A stretch of 64,000 bases of DNA from Nitrospinia bacterium (GTDB taxonomy: Bacteria; Nitrospinota; Nitrospinia; Nitrospinales; JAJDAT01). The position numbers and the translations under genes were made by a program. The stretch is taken from contig JAJDAT010000030.1 of NCBI GenBank assembly GCA_029261715.1, positions 62,001 to 126,000 on the forward strand. The letters are read 5' to 3'. How positions within the stretch are numbered: position 1 is the stretch's first letter; every line of letters starts with the position of its first letter. Below the pieces are notes generated by a model. It was not told the origin of the DNA. It ran no database searches and was given only the letters and a program-made list of their open reading frames with translations. Of this stretch, positions 46,094-54,492 are shown in pieces.

Positions 46094-46915
46094 TTGCCTA
46101 TTCAACCATCTGATTTCAAATATATCAGCGATTTTATCAAAAGCGCGGCTGGTATTGTTTTAGCGCCCGGTAAAGAATACCTAGTCGAAAATCGTTTGAG
46201 CATGCTAGCGCACACTTTGAAAATAGAAAGTATTGACGAATTAATAAAAAAACTACGAAAAGAAAATTCTAACGATTTGAAGCAAAAAGTTGTAGATGCG
46301 CTCACGACAAACGAAACCTCTTTTTTTAGAGACAAACATCCTTTTGAAACTTTGAAAACGTCGCTACTACCACAAATCATAAAAAAACGCGCGGCAATCA
46401 AACAGTTGAATATATGGTGCGCGGCTAGCTCTAGCGGTCAAGAACCTTACACAATAGCAATGGTTTTAAATCAAATACCCGCTTTGAGCGGATGGAGGAT
46501 CAACTTCATAGCTAGCGATATATCAGAGGAGATGTTGGAACGATGCCGCCAAGGGCTTTACACTCAACTTGAAATTGGCCGAGGATTACCCGCTAATCTG
46601 CTTCCTAAATATTTCAGCCGTCACCAAAATCGTTGGCAAATAAAACAAGAATTAAGAACTATGATCGACTTTCGAATCTTTAATTTATGTAAGCAATGGC
46701 CTTTTATGGTTAATATGGACATCATATTTCTGCGCCATGTACTCGTTTATTTTAACGACGCTACTAAAAGGGAAATTTTGGGAAAGGTTCGTAAACAGTT
46801 AAAACCCGATGGTTTTCTATTTGTTGGATCGGGCGACAACCCAGAGCTGCTAGACAAAAACTTTACGCGCACAGAATTTTCAACATCCGCTTGCTATAAA
46901 ATAACTTCCCCCTAA
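46094..46915 (+). CDS. cheR: CheR-type protein-glutamate methyltransferase
   Basis: 273-residue cytosolic enzyme that methylates glutamates of chemoreceptors with SAM. The N-terminal helical domain is followed by TNETSFFRDKHPFETL, LNIWCAASSSGQEPYTIAMVL (SAM motif) and FLRHVLVYFNDATKREILGKV, the three CheR hallmarks. The start is TTG at 46094 with AGAGGAA upstream; no ATG fits. It follows the response regulator by 26 nt and may form a small signalling unit. No chemoreceptor, CheA or CheB is in the window. Confidence 0.93.
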   Translation: MPIQPSDFKYISDFIKSAAGIVLAPGKEYLVENRLSMLAHTLKIESIDELIKKLRKENSNDLKQKVVDALTTNETSFFRDKHPFETLKTSLLPQIIKKRAAIKQLNIWCAASSSGQEPYTIAMVLNQIPALSGWRINFIASDISEEMLERCRQGLYTQLEIGRGLPANLLPKYFSRHQNRWQIKQELRTMIDFRIFNLCKQWPFMVNMDIIFLRHVLVYFNDATKREILGKVRKQLKPDGFLFVGSGDNPELLDKNFTRTEFSTSACYKITSP

Positions 46916-46942
46916 CTATCCCTTAATCTTATTTCTTTCCAT

Positions 46943-48226
46943 CTAAGTCTCATTTTCAACTGTCAATCTTTTATGCAATATAAAACGATTGATCCCTTCT
47001 GCCGCCATTTTAAATCCAATAGGCGCCGTTGCCGTTTCTAAAAATATTTGTTTGTAAGGCTTATGGCCCGACACAGAATTGAATAAACAATTCATGAATA
47101 CTGAGTCGTCTTTCGCAATTTTCAAAAGATGGTCCATGAATTCGAAGCTAAGACTCAGTTTCGTCATCCATCTTAAAACTCGCCCATAAGGAAGATCTTG
47201 AGTTAATTCTTTGCAATCCTTGATAAAAAACTCGAAAGCTTTTTTCGAAACCCCATAATTCATAATAGTTTTTGCCGCATATATACCGGTTAAACAAGCG
47301 GAATTGATTCCTTTTCCTTTATAGGGACGAATTAAACCCGCCGCATCTCCAATAGTTACATAACGATGTCCAAATAAATTTTTAGCAGGGCCAATTGGGA
47401 ACTTGCCACGAAAATAATTCAATGGTTTTTCTCTTCGTTTATGTTCCGGCAAAAACCTTTGGACCGGAGCCGAACGCAAAAAATCTAACATAACCTGAGA
47501 AGAAACATTACCTCCAGCGACATTAATAGAAAGATGATCGTCTTTGGGAGTGATCGCTCCAAACTCCAATCCATTGCGCGACAATAAAAAAGCGTGAATG
47601 GTTGGTCCCATTTCTTGCAGAAAATCTTCACCAGGATAGATTTTAGTAATAACAGTGTTTAAAAAATCTGGCTGTCTGTATGGCGTCGCTTGCTCAAAAA
47701 TTCTAGTTGAACCATCGTCCAAACCAAAAGCTCCAACCACCGCCGCCGCTCGACAATTTTCTCCTTCGCTATAAACTAAAACATCTTCATCGGCAATTTC
47801 AACCGCCGTAACTTTATTATGAACAACCTCCGCGCCAGCCTCCTCGGCCTTTAACATCATAAAAGCGTCAAACTTAGATCTTTTAACAGCGTAACTTTTT
47901 CCTCCTTCTTCCCCATTTAAATCCAAGCTTCTGTTATCGGAGTGAAGGCAATACCCAGCAATTTCTTTTTGAATCATATCGGCAGGAAGCTCTAAACCTA
48001 AATTTTCTCTTAGAATATCTTCTAAAGGAGGAGAAAGAACCCCGATGCACTGATTGTATTGTCTATGTTCCTCAAATTTCTTCTGTTCGAAAATGACGAC
48101 TCGAATATTTTTGCCCAGTTTCTCAGCTTCCTTTTTTAGCGCAATAGCGCAACCAGAACCACCAGGTCCACCGCCGAAAATGCAAATCGTGTCGCCATTT
48201 TGAATGGGTTTAAGATCGTCGCTCAT
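46943..48226 (-). CDS. Geranylgeranyl-reductase-like flavoprotein
   Basis: 427-residue FAD-dependent oxidoreductase. It opens with the dinucleotide motif ICIFGGGPGGSGCAIAL, then an aromatic-hydroxylase-like FEQKKFEEHRQYNQCIGVLSPP, KRSKFDAFMMLKAEEAGAEV, and the FAD-phosphate motif IGDAAGLIRPYKGKGINSAC. The pattern is that of ChlP/digeranylgeranylglycerophospholipid reductases, which saturate prenyl chains; in bacteria without chlorophyll the role could be menaquinone side-chain or other isoprenoid reduction. It ends 27 nt before nothing obvious and lies 21 nt after the YbjT-like gene, so the two are likely co-transcribed. Confidence 0.85.
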   Translation of the reverse strand: MSDDLKPIQNGDTICIFGGGPGGSGCAIALKKEAEKLGKNIRVVIFEQKKFEEHRQYNQCIGVLSPPLEDILRENLGLELPADMIQKEIAGYCLHSDNRSLDLNGEEGGKSYAVKRSKFDAFMMLKAEEAGAEVVHNKVTAVEIADEDVLVYSEGENCRAAAVVGAFGLDDGSTRIFEQATPYRQPDFLNTVITKIYPGEDFLQEMGPTIHAFLLSRNGLEFGAITPKDDHLSINVAGGNVSSQVMLDFLRSAPVQRFLPEHKRREKPLNYFRGKFPIGPAKNLFGHRYVTIGDAAGLIRPYKGKGINSACLTGIYAAKTIMNYGVSKKAFEFFIKDCKELTQDLPYGRVLRWMTKLSLSFEFMDHLLKIAKDDSVFMNCLFNSVSGHKPYKQIFLETATAPIGFKMAAEGINRFILHKRLTVENET

Positions 48227-48247
48227 CCGAGAGCCGTTTTTGTAGTT

Positions 48248-49783
48248 TTATGGAATTTGTTTGGGAGCCGTCGCTTCTCTATAGAAATAATCCAACATAC
48301 CTTTAAAAATATAGGTATGAAATTTTGACAAAATTTTCCAATATATTTTTCCCCAAAAAGGATAAGGAATAAAATGAGCCGTTAAAGTTAATCGAGTATT
48401 TCCGTCATCTTCCAGATTCAGTTGGAATTGCAACCAAGAAAATCCAGGCGAAATCATTTCCGCTCTTAAAAGCAATTCTTTATTTATTTCAATTCTTTCA
48501 ACGCGCCAAAAATCAATAAAATCTCCCACTCTTAAATTATCCGGATCGCGCCTTCCTCTTTGCAAACCGACTCCGCCTAAAAACCGGTCAATAATTCCGC
48601 GCAGTCTCCACAAAAAAATACCATGATACCAACCATTTTCGCCGCCAATTCGCGCAATTAATTGAAAAACTTTTTCCGCAGAGGCAGGAATATCGATATG
48701 ATGTTTTTCCGCTACAAAATCTGAAGATTCAAATTTATGTAAGGGCATAAGGTTGTGCATTTTTTCAGGAGGAACGTCCGCCCAATGCGAATGAACTTGC
48801 GAATTATCTTCCCTTTTAAGGGCTCGTTCAACGGCATCTTCAAATCCCAAAGGTTCGAAGGGTACAATTTTGCGAATTTCTTGATTCCAACAAATGACGT
48901 TGGTTTTCAAGCTATCCAATAAAAGCGAAATTATATTTACTGGAACCGAAATAAAAAAATGGAGCCAGTAAGCATAAATGCGACATAAAGTAGTTATTGG
49001 AAGGGGAACACTAGAAACGTCAAAAAATTGAACGTTCTTTTCAAGTATTTTTGCAAATCGGAGAATCATTTCTTTATAGGAAAAAACATCCTTTCCTCCG
49101 ATAGGAAAAACTCCGCTAATAGGTTCCTTGGTTTCCATAGCTCCAACAAGATATTTGATCACGTCGCGAATGGCTATCGGTTGGCATTTAGAATTAAATT
49201 CCTCAAGAAAAGGTATCCATCTATTATGCAATATTAATGATTTGAGCAATTCATAAGATGCGCTACCCGCGCCAATAATAATAGCCGCGCGTAAGCGTAT
49301 TACGGGAACGCCTCGACTTGATAAGGTAGCGCCTACCTCCATCCGGCTTCGCAGATGAGGCGACAAACTGGCGTTGGCTTCGCCAAGTCCGCCTAAATAA
49401 ATAATTTTATCAACGCCACAACTCTCGGCAACTTCCGCAAAATTTTCAGCAGCTTTGCGGTCGGTATCGGAAAACTTGTCCTTTTTAAGCCGCATACTAT
49501 GAATAAGGTAATAGGCTACTTTCACTTTTTCTAAAGCGGGAACTAATTCAGCCTTGCTCAAACAATCTGCGTAAATAACTTCAATATTTGGATGTTTTAA
49601 AAGGAAAGGACTGTGTCGATTTCGCAGCATGCAACGGACAAAATATCCGCGAGCGACGAGCTCTGGAATCAACCGGCGAGCGACATAACCGTTTGCGCCT
49701 GTAACCAGTACAACTTTACCTGGCGGTAACGGAATTGTCTTTAAGCCATCGCAGTAATGATAATTTACTGTCTCAGGATCCAT
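48248..49783 (-). CDS. YbjT-like NAD(P)-binding protein fused to DUF2867/SRPBCC domain
   Basis: About 511-residue two-domain protein. The N-terminal half is an atypical short-chain dehydrogenase: VLVTGANGYVARRLIPELVARG, ADCLSKAELVPALEKVKVAYYLIHSM and IIYLGGLGE. The C-terminal ~160 residues (VAEKHHIDIPASAEKVFQLIARIGGENGWY to the end) fit DUF2867, often fused to YbjT proteins. The ATG at 49783 is preferred over a TTG at 49810 because a strong GGAGGAAGG lies just before it. It may act on an isoprenoid-type substrate with its flavoprotein neighbour; that is inference only. Confidence 0.85.
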   Translation of the reverse strand: MDPETVNYHYCDGLKTIPLPPGKVVLVTGANGYVARRLIPELVARGYFVRCMLRNRHSPFLLKHPNIEVIYADCLSKAELVPALEKVKVAYYLIHSMRLKKDKFSDTDRKAAENFAEVAESCGVDKIIYLGGLGEANASLSPHLRSRMEVGATLSSRGVPVIRLRAAIIIGAGSASYELLKSLILHNRWIPFLEEFNSKCQPIAIRDVIKYLVGAMETKEPISGVFPIGGKDVFSYKEMILRFAKILEKNVQFFDVSSVPLPITTLCRIYAYWLHFFISVPVNIISLLLDSLKTNVICWNQEIRKIVPFEPLGFEDAVERALKREDNSQVHSHWADVPPEKMHNLMPLHKFESSDFVAEKHHIDIPASAEKVFQLIARIGGENGWYHGIFLWRLRGIIDRFLGGVGLQRGRRDPDNLRVGDFIDFWRVERIEINKELLLRAEMISPGFSWLQFQLNLEDDGNTRLTLTAHFIPYPFWGKIYWKILSKFHTYIFKGMLDYFYREATAPKQIP

Positions 49784-50018
49784 CTCTACCTTCCTCCCAA
49801 AAACTGACAAGAATGAAACAAATTGACTCTATTACTATTATGGTTTCTTTTTACGCTAGACTCAATTCAGAAATCTTCTAAAAACATCATCTACCTTAAT
49901 CAAACTAATTTTAGACAGACAATCGGTAGCTTTTTTTGACAATAAGCGTTTAATTACATTTAAGATAAAGTTGTTTTAAACTAGCCTTTTAATCACCTAT
50001 CGGTAGGGTCAATTGAAA

Positions 50019-50804
50019 ATGCAAACTGTACATCGGGCAATTTACTTAGCCATCTTCATTTTAATCGCTGGCTGTGTCGGCTCTTCGAAAAATATAGAAC
50101 CGGAACTCTCCCAAGAAAACTCCAAACCATTTGTTCTTAACGCTGAAGAAAAAGCTTGGTTAGCTTCTCATCCAAATATCAAGCTAGCTCCCGACCCCGA
50201 ATTTATCCCAATTGAATATTTTGACGAACATGGAAACTATAAAGGCATTGCGGCAGATTATCTTGCTCTTGTCGAAGAAAAATTAGAAATCAAATTCAAC
50301 ATCGTTCGTTTAAAAAACTGGGAAGAGATTATCGCGCAAACAAAAATGGGAGAAATCGATATGTGGGGAGCCGCAAAAGACACTCCTCAACGGTTACATT
50401 ATATGATGTTCACAAAACCTTATATCCAAATTCCAGCCGGAATTTTTGTGACAAGCGAAGTACAAGGGGCAATTGAAATTTCACAACTCGATGGAGAAAA
50501 AGTTTCTATTCCTTCCGGTTATGCGATGCAGGACTATATCGAAAATCACTATCCGAAAATAAAGTTGGATCTCGTTCCAAATACTTCGGCGGGGCTTCAC
50601 AGAGTGTCTTCTGGAAAATCAAAAGCTTTCATTGGGAATGTAGTTTTAGCTAGCTACTACATACATCAGGAAGGTATCAAAAATCTACGCATCGCCAGTA
50701 AACCAGGAATCAATTACGAATGGGGGTTTGCCACTCGAAAAGACTGGCCAATACTTAACCGTATCCTGGAAAAAACAATAGACGACATTGAAGCGGAAGA
50801 ATAA
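50019..50804 (+). CDS. Family-3-type solute-binding lipoprotein
   Basis: 261-residue periplasmic-binding-type protein with a lipoprotein signal (LIAGC, then SS). The body has EKAWLASHPNIKLAPDPEFIP, YKGIAADYLALVEEKLEI, and LDGEKVSIPSGYAMQDYIE, the blocks seen in SBP_bac_3 sensor modules of BvgS-like kinases and GGDEF proteins. Here it stands alone without a kinase or permease. The ATG at 50019 is preferred; a TTG at 50013 would sit only 4 nt from the AGGG. It may sense an amino acid or small acid. Confidence 0.85.
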   Translation: MQTVHRAIYLAIFILIAGCVGSSKNIEPELSQENSKPFVLNAEEKAWLASHPNIKLAPDPEFIPIEYFDEHGNYKGIAADYLALVEEKLEIKFNIVRLKNWEEIIAQTKMGEIDMWGAAKDTPQRLHYMMFTKPYIQIPAGIFVTSEVQGAIEISQLDGEKVSIPSGYAMQDYIENHYPKIKLDLVPNTSAGLHRVSSGKSKAFIGNVVLASYYIHQEGIKNLRIASKPGINYEWGFATRKDWPILNRILEKTIDDIEAEE

Positions 50805-51063
50805 AGCATAAGAGGATTACTAGCCTGCACTGCGCTACATTTATGCTTACAAGTTTTGTAAAAAATTTTCTAAACTAAAGGAGGGAAAAATTGATCCCGA
50901 TTTGCCTATTGATTTATGGTAAACCACTACGCGATTTACATACATAGCCAACAGGCATGCAATTACTACTTTTATGTAAAGCGTTAAAATTTGAGACTGT
51001 TTACATCTAATAGCTCAGACATTATTGATAGACTGTGTCAGATATCAGACGATCGGATTCGCC
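50805..51063. other. Intergenic stretch left of the first 50-bp inverted repeat
   Basis: No coding gene is evident. It contains an imperfect hairpin (50929-50984) and, at 51022-51060, a stretch (GATAGACTGTGTCAG and following) distantly similar, in inverse orientation, to DNA around 53620, which may be a transposon relic. An ORF spanning 50991-51236 crosses the inverted repeat and looks spurious. Confidence 0.45.
50929..50984. repeat. Imperfect inverted repeat (bulged 12-bp stem)
   Basis: ACGCGATTTACATA (50929-50942) pairs with TATGTAAAGCGT (50973-50984) apart from a 2-nt bulge, around a 30-nt loop. Near the edge of the foreign-looking segment. A relation to integron attC sites was considered but the consensus core is absent. 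Confidence 0.4.
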
Positions 51064-51113
51064 TGCGACTTCAATTGGTCGACGCAACACTTTATCTTAA
51101 GAATAAAAAGATG
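51064..51113 (+). repeat. 50-bp perfect inverted repeat, left copy
   Basis: Starts TGCGACTTCAATTGGTCGAC and ends GAATAAAAAGATG. Its exact reverse complement is found at 52517-52566, with no mismatch over 50 bases. The two copies enclose 1.4 kb carrying a proline iminopeptidase gene and a small ORF. Confidence 0.95.
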
Positions 51114-51210
51114 AAACGCAATTACGGCATACCAAATCCGAAGAAATTATATAGCAGTACAAATGTCAGGTGTCAACGCATCGACGAATTGGTAGTCTTT
51201 AATCGAGCGT

Positions 51211-52167
51211 TTATTGTTGTCTTGTGGCCACTATAGATTCGCGCAGCGCTTGCACCATGTCTGCACTATACGGCGAGTGTCCTGCGCCCGGAACAACTTT
51301 CAATTGAGTGCCCTCGATCGAATCAGCCACTAGCTGCGCGCCGCTTAGCGGGCAAATCCAGTCCGAAGCGCCGTGAACCAATACCACAGGCAGTTCAATC
51401 AGCGCGCTCGGGTTAATCAATAAATGGCCGTGTGGGAGAAAAGTCCTGTTCGCCCAGTAGTGAAGATAAATCATCGCGCGATTGACCATGCTCTCGTCAA
51501 TCTCATCAAGGCTCATCGTTGGCAGCGTTTGCGGTTCCGGGCCTTCCAAGTCGGCTTCCAACACCCAAACGGCGTAAGTTGCCTCGAGTCGGTTCTTTCG
51601 ATCCGGAGACAAACTCTTTCGATAATAAGCTGTAATCGGATCAGCTCGGTCGTCGGGAGTAAGCGCCTTCAGAAACTCCTCGTGACGTTCGGGTAACAAC
51701 CTCGCACGCTCCTCAAGTATCCACGCGGTCTGATGTTCGTGGCGATTTGACAACCCTGCCAGCACCAAGCCAGTACTAACCTGTGGGTGGTTTTGACTAT
51801 AGAGCAATGCAAGAGAGGCCCCCCAAGACACACCAAAGACCAACCAACGCTCGACGCTTAAGTAGCAGCGCAGTTTTTCGATATCATCTAATAAATCTTG
51901 CGGCGTGTTTTTAATCGTAGTGGCCGACGGCGTTGATTGCCCGGTACCGCGCTGATCGAATATGATCACCCGATGGATTTGTGGGTCGAAGAACGTTAAG
52001 TGTCGGGGACTTGAGCCGGAACCAGGACCACCGTGCAGTGCAATAACTGGAATCGCATCGGGATGGCCGAAAGAGCGCCAATAAATAGAGTGAGAATTGC
52101 CAACAGCAAGCAATCCAGAGGTCGATGGTCCATTTAGCCAAGCGCTTGGCACCTGTCGGTCAGTCAT
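51211..52167 (-). CDS. pip: Proline iminopeptidase (alpha/beta hydrolase)
   Basis: 318-residue cytosolic peptidase of the S33 family that removes N-terminal proline. Motifs: oxyanion HGGPG (45-49), FDQRGTGQS, nucleophile Ser114 in GVSWG, then an aspartate region HGASDW and histidine in GAGHS. The ribosome site AGGAGC is present. Codon and base usage are visibly more G+C-rich than any neighbour, indicating recent transfer. It lies between two perfect 50-bp inverted repeats, oriented opposite to the neighbouring small ORF. Function assignment is good; native donor unknown. Confidence 0.93.
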   Translation of the reverse strand: MTDRQVPSAWLNGPSTSGLLAVGNSHSIYWRSFGHPDAIPVIALHGGPGSGSSPRHLTFFDPQIHRVIIFDQRGTGQSTPSATTIKNTPQDLLDDIEKLRCYLSVERWLVFGVSWGASLALLYSQNHPQVSTGLVLAGLSNRHEHQTAWILEERARLLPERHEEFLKALTPDDRADPITAYYRKSLSPDRKNRLEATYAVWVLEADLEGPEPQTLPTMSLDEIDESMVNRAMIYLHYWANRTFLPHGHLLINPSALIELPVVLVHGASDWICPLSGAQLVADSIEGTQLKVVPGAGHSPYSADMVQALRESIVATRQQ

Positions 52168-52249
52168 GAATTCTCGCTCCTAATCAGTGGGTAAGGCGCT
52201 TATCCACGTAGTTCCTTATGGTGAGGAAATATCCAAGATTTAGGCTTGG

Positions 52250-52462
52250 ATGTCAACTCAAAAATGCAGGGGAATAGTATTTATTGGAACGGTTACCGAA
52301 GATTGGATAGATCACACAGAGCTTGTACATATTCATTTCTGGCATGATAAAAAAAGGATTATTATGGGTTGCGATGGAGCAGAACCTCGCTACTTTGATA
52401 ATGCCCAAGAAGCCTTAAAGCATTCAATAGACTATAGATTATGCAAGTTGGGCATTACTTAA
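52250..52462 (+). CDS. Small hypothetical protein (70 aa)
   Basis: A 70-codon ORF inside the inverted-repeat segment, divergent from the iminopeptidase. The peptide is compact with several tryptophans and histidines (EDWIDHTELVHIHFWHDKK) and no signal or membrane segment. No known family is recognised and the ribosome site is unclear. Its base composition is closer to the host. Possibly real, as it fills the space between repeats, but could be a chance ORF. Confidence 0.45.
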   Translation: MSTQKCRGIVFIGTVTEDWIDHTELVHIHFWHDKKRIIMGCDGAEPRYFDNAQEALKHSIDYRLCKLGIT

Positions 52463-52516
52463 ATGCGAAAGCCTAGGACTTTTTTACCCGTCTACGATAG
52501 GCCATTGTTCACACTC

Positions 52517-52566
52517 CATCTTTTTATTCTTAAGATAAAGTGTTGCGTCGACCAATTGAAGTCGCA
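52517..52566 (-). repeat. 50-bp perfect inverted repeat, right copy
   Basis: Exact reverse complement of 51064-51113. Read outward on the minus strand, its flank continues as CCGCTTTGGGT, whereas the left copy is flanked by a different sequence, so identity stops exactly at the repeat edge on the outer side. Confidence 0.95.
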
Positions 52567-52712
52567 ACCCAAAGCGGATATTTCTAGATTTACAGATATG
52601 TGTGATTTCAATACATTTTTGCACAGTAATATGATGTTATAAGGCAGAGCTTGAATTTCGGGCGATTCGCTCTACCCCCTCACACAAAATAGAGATAAAC
52701 AAGGAGAAAAAT

Positions 52713-53537
52713 ATGAACAAGCTGACTATTACCAAAAACGATGGGGTAGCGAACGTTATTATTAATAACCCGCCAGTAAATATTTTGACAATTGACTTGA
52801 TTAACGAAGTCAATGCATTCGTCCTTTCACTTAAGAACGATCACGATACCAAAGCAGTAGTTTTTAAATCGTCTAATGATAAGTTTTTCTCTGCTCATCT
52901 TGATCTGAATGTCATTAATGGCACAGAAGAGGGGCAAGCTGCATGTGTTGAGTTTAGTCGCATGATCAGCAACATCAAGGAAATGAAACAACTTTCCATT
53001 GCGTTCGTAGATGGCATTGCCCGCGGTGGCGGCAATGAATTTGTTATGTCTTGCGACCTAGCATACGGCACCGAGAATGCTAGATTTGCTCAACCGGAAT
53101 TGAACGTAAATATTCCAACAGGAGGTCAAGGTGGGGTTCAATTTGCCCGTCGCATGGGCAAAAACAAGGCTCTCCAAGCATTACTGGTAGGAGCAGACTT
53201 TACTGCACAACAGGCCGAGGCTCTTAATATTATCACTCAGTTTATTCTCAAGGCTGAGGCGGACGCTTTTCTTGAGCAATTACTCTCAGTCGCCAGAAAT
53301 CTAAAAGTTCGCGATATTGTCATGTATAAAGAAATCATCGCTGCCTCTATTAAGGATGAAAAAGCCGGTACAGAAGTCGAACTGCGTCACTTCCTTGAAC
53401 GTGCCAAAGAGAAAAAAACTCAAGCAATCATAGCTGCATTTTTGAAACATGGTGGCCAGACTGAGCGGGAAGCTAATGACTTTCAGGGTTTGTTTGCTGA
53501 TACTGCAACAGAGCTTGCAGGGCAAATACGGTCCTAA
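52713..53537 (+). CDS. Enoyl-CoA hydratase/isomerase family protein
   Basis: 274-residue crotonase-fold protein. The N-terminal part has NNPPVNILTIDLINE, the oxyanion loop KFFSAHLDLNVINGTEEG, and DGIARGGGNEFVMSCDLAYG. The canonical second catalytic glutamate position reads EFVMSCDLAYGTENARFAQPELN, with acidic residues as in isomerases/hydratases. A GGAG ribosome site precedes the ATG. It lies just outside the inverted-repeat segment and its base composition is intermediate. The acyl-CoA substrate is unknown; there are no beta-oxidation neighbours. The C-terminus is longer than in minimal crotonases. Confidence 0.88.
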   Translation: MNKLTITKNDGVANVIINNPPVNILTIDLINEVNAFVLSLKNDHDTKAVVFKSSNDKFFSAHLDLNVINGTEEGQAACVEFSRMISNIKEMKQLSIAFVDGIARGGGNEFVMSCDLAYGTENARFAQPELNVNIPTGGQGGVQFARRMGKNKALQALLVGADFTAQQAEALNIITQFILKAEADAFLEQLLSVARNLKVRDIVMYKEIIAASIKDEKAGTEVELRHFLERAKEKKTQAIIAAFLKHGGQTEREANDFQGLFADTATELAGQIRS

Positions 53538-53567
53538 TAACTAGCAGCGGCTAATTTAGTTTAATGT

Positions 53568-53587
53568 CCACTTTTGGCTGCGACTTC
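53568..53587 (+). repeat. Degenerate copy of the inverted-repeat edge
   Basis: CCACTTTTGGCTGCGACTTC matches, with three mismatches in 20, the minus-strand reading of 52557-52576, CCGCTTTGGGTTGCGACTTC, which spans the outer border of the right inverted repeat. Similarity fades after the CTTC. It suggests a third, decayed element end behind the hydratase gene. Confidence 0.5.
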
Positions 53588-53705
53588 CTGATCGGATGTT
53601 TAATACAGTCTATAAATTTTGTACACGCAAATAGTAACCATCCTAACTAAACTAGAATTTACGGTTTGCTTAAAAGTTGACTTATTGCTGAGTTATCTAC
53701 AAGTA

Positions 53706-54197
53706 CTATCCCAGCAACAGAAAAACCTTTTTCCTTAAATCATCATTGTTGAAAGGTTTCAGCATATATTGATCTACTCCCGAACTAACTGCTTTTAATA
53801 TATTTTCTTTTTGGCCTTCGGACGTCATCATTAAAAAAGGGACTTTAAAGAAGTCTGGGTCTGCTCTAATCCTTTTAATAAATTCCAGACCTGTCATACC
53901 CGGCATATGCCAATCGGAAATGATCAAATTAAAGGTCTGGTCAGACAAAATATCTAAAGCCTTTTGACCGTCTCCCGCCAAACCAATATTCCCTCTCTGA
54001 AATCCAAATTCCATCAAAGCGTCTAAAATAATTTCCTGCATTAACTCCGAATCATCCACAACTAAAACCTTGGTCATTCTCAAACGCTGCTCGCGTTCTT
54101 TTTTTAGACTTTCACGGAGTTTTTTGTTTTCAGCTTTTAACCGAATAATCTCTTCATTCAAATCGATAATATTTTTTCCGTCTGAATCAGGTTCCAT
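53706..54197 (-). CDS. CheY-like response regulator with N-terminal coiled coil
   Basis: 163-residue protein. Residues ~10-40 form a charged coiled coil (NEEIIRLKAENKKLRESLKK), followed by a single receiver domain with VLVVDDSELMQ, phospho-acceptor Asp95 in LIISDWHMPGMTGLEF, MMTSEG and the conserved lysine in YMLKPFNNDDL. No output domain. The coiled coil probably docks it to a partner or dimerises it. Isolated from kinases in this window. The ATG is supported by the homologous start of the receiver following the coil. Confidence 0.92.
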   Translation of the reverse strand: MEPDSDGKNIIDLNEEIIRLKAENKKLRESLKKEREQRLRMTKVLVVDDSELMQEIILDALMEFGFQRGNIGLAGDGQKALDILSDQTFNLIISDWHMPGMTGLEFIKRIRADPDFFKVPFLMMTSEGQKENILKAVSSGVDQYMLKPFNNDDLRKKVFLLLG

Positions 54198-54220
54198 AAC
54201 CTTACCAATCGTTAAAACTG

Positions 54221-54361
54221 TTAATCCAAAATGTATTCAACATAAATGATCCATCCCAGCATCGAGAGCACTAAAATTGTATATCCCGTATGAACCCAAA
54301 TTGTGAAAAATAGATTTTCTTTTCGTTTTTTTGGCGGCTCTTCTTTTTCTTTATCGTCCAT
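54221..54361 (-). CDS. Tiny membrane protein (46 aa)
   Basis: A 46-codon ORF, found by reading this gap directly. The N-terminus is charged (MDDKEKEEPPKKRKEN), followed by a single hydrophobic segment (LFFTIWVHTGYTILVLSML) and a short tail. The pattern of an acidic/basic head and one helix suggests a real bitopic membrane protein. It ends 23 nt before the response-regulator gene and points the same way, so they may be co-transcribed. No family recognised; the ribosome site is weak. Confidence 0.5.
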   Translation of the reverse strand: MDDKEKEEPPKKRKENLFFTIWVHTGYTILVLSMLGWIIYVEYILD

Positions 54362-54403
54362 TTTTTTTCATTTTCTTAAAGAACTACTAATATTTTAAGG
54401 ATA

Positions 54404-54479
54404 TCTCTAATAATTCAATATTTTTACTTGCGGCAACTCGCAAGCCCTTATTTCATAAAGTCCACTCGTAGCCAAAAAC
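54404..54479. repeat. Dispersed 76-bp intergenic repeat, copy 2
   Basis: Diverged counterpart of 43636-43711, aligned without gaps in the same orientation, about 70% identical by eye. It sits between the two tiny membrane-protein ORFs. Confidence 0.6.
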
Positions 54480-54492
54480 AGTAAATGTTCCC

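Noticed and set aside
50991-51236. 81-codon ORF spanning the left inverted repeat
   Set aside because: It crosses the repeat boundary and overlaps the end of the iminopeptidase gene; no ribosome site or recognizable content.
50929-52566. Integron cassette with attC sites around the iminopeptidase
   Set aside because: The repeats lack the GTTRRRY / RYYYAAC cores, are inverted rather than direct, and there is no integrase; a cassette origin cannot be excluded but is not supported.
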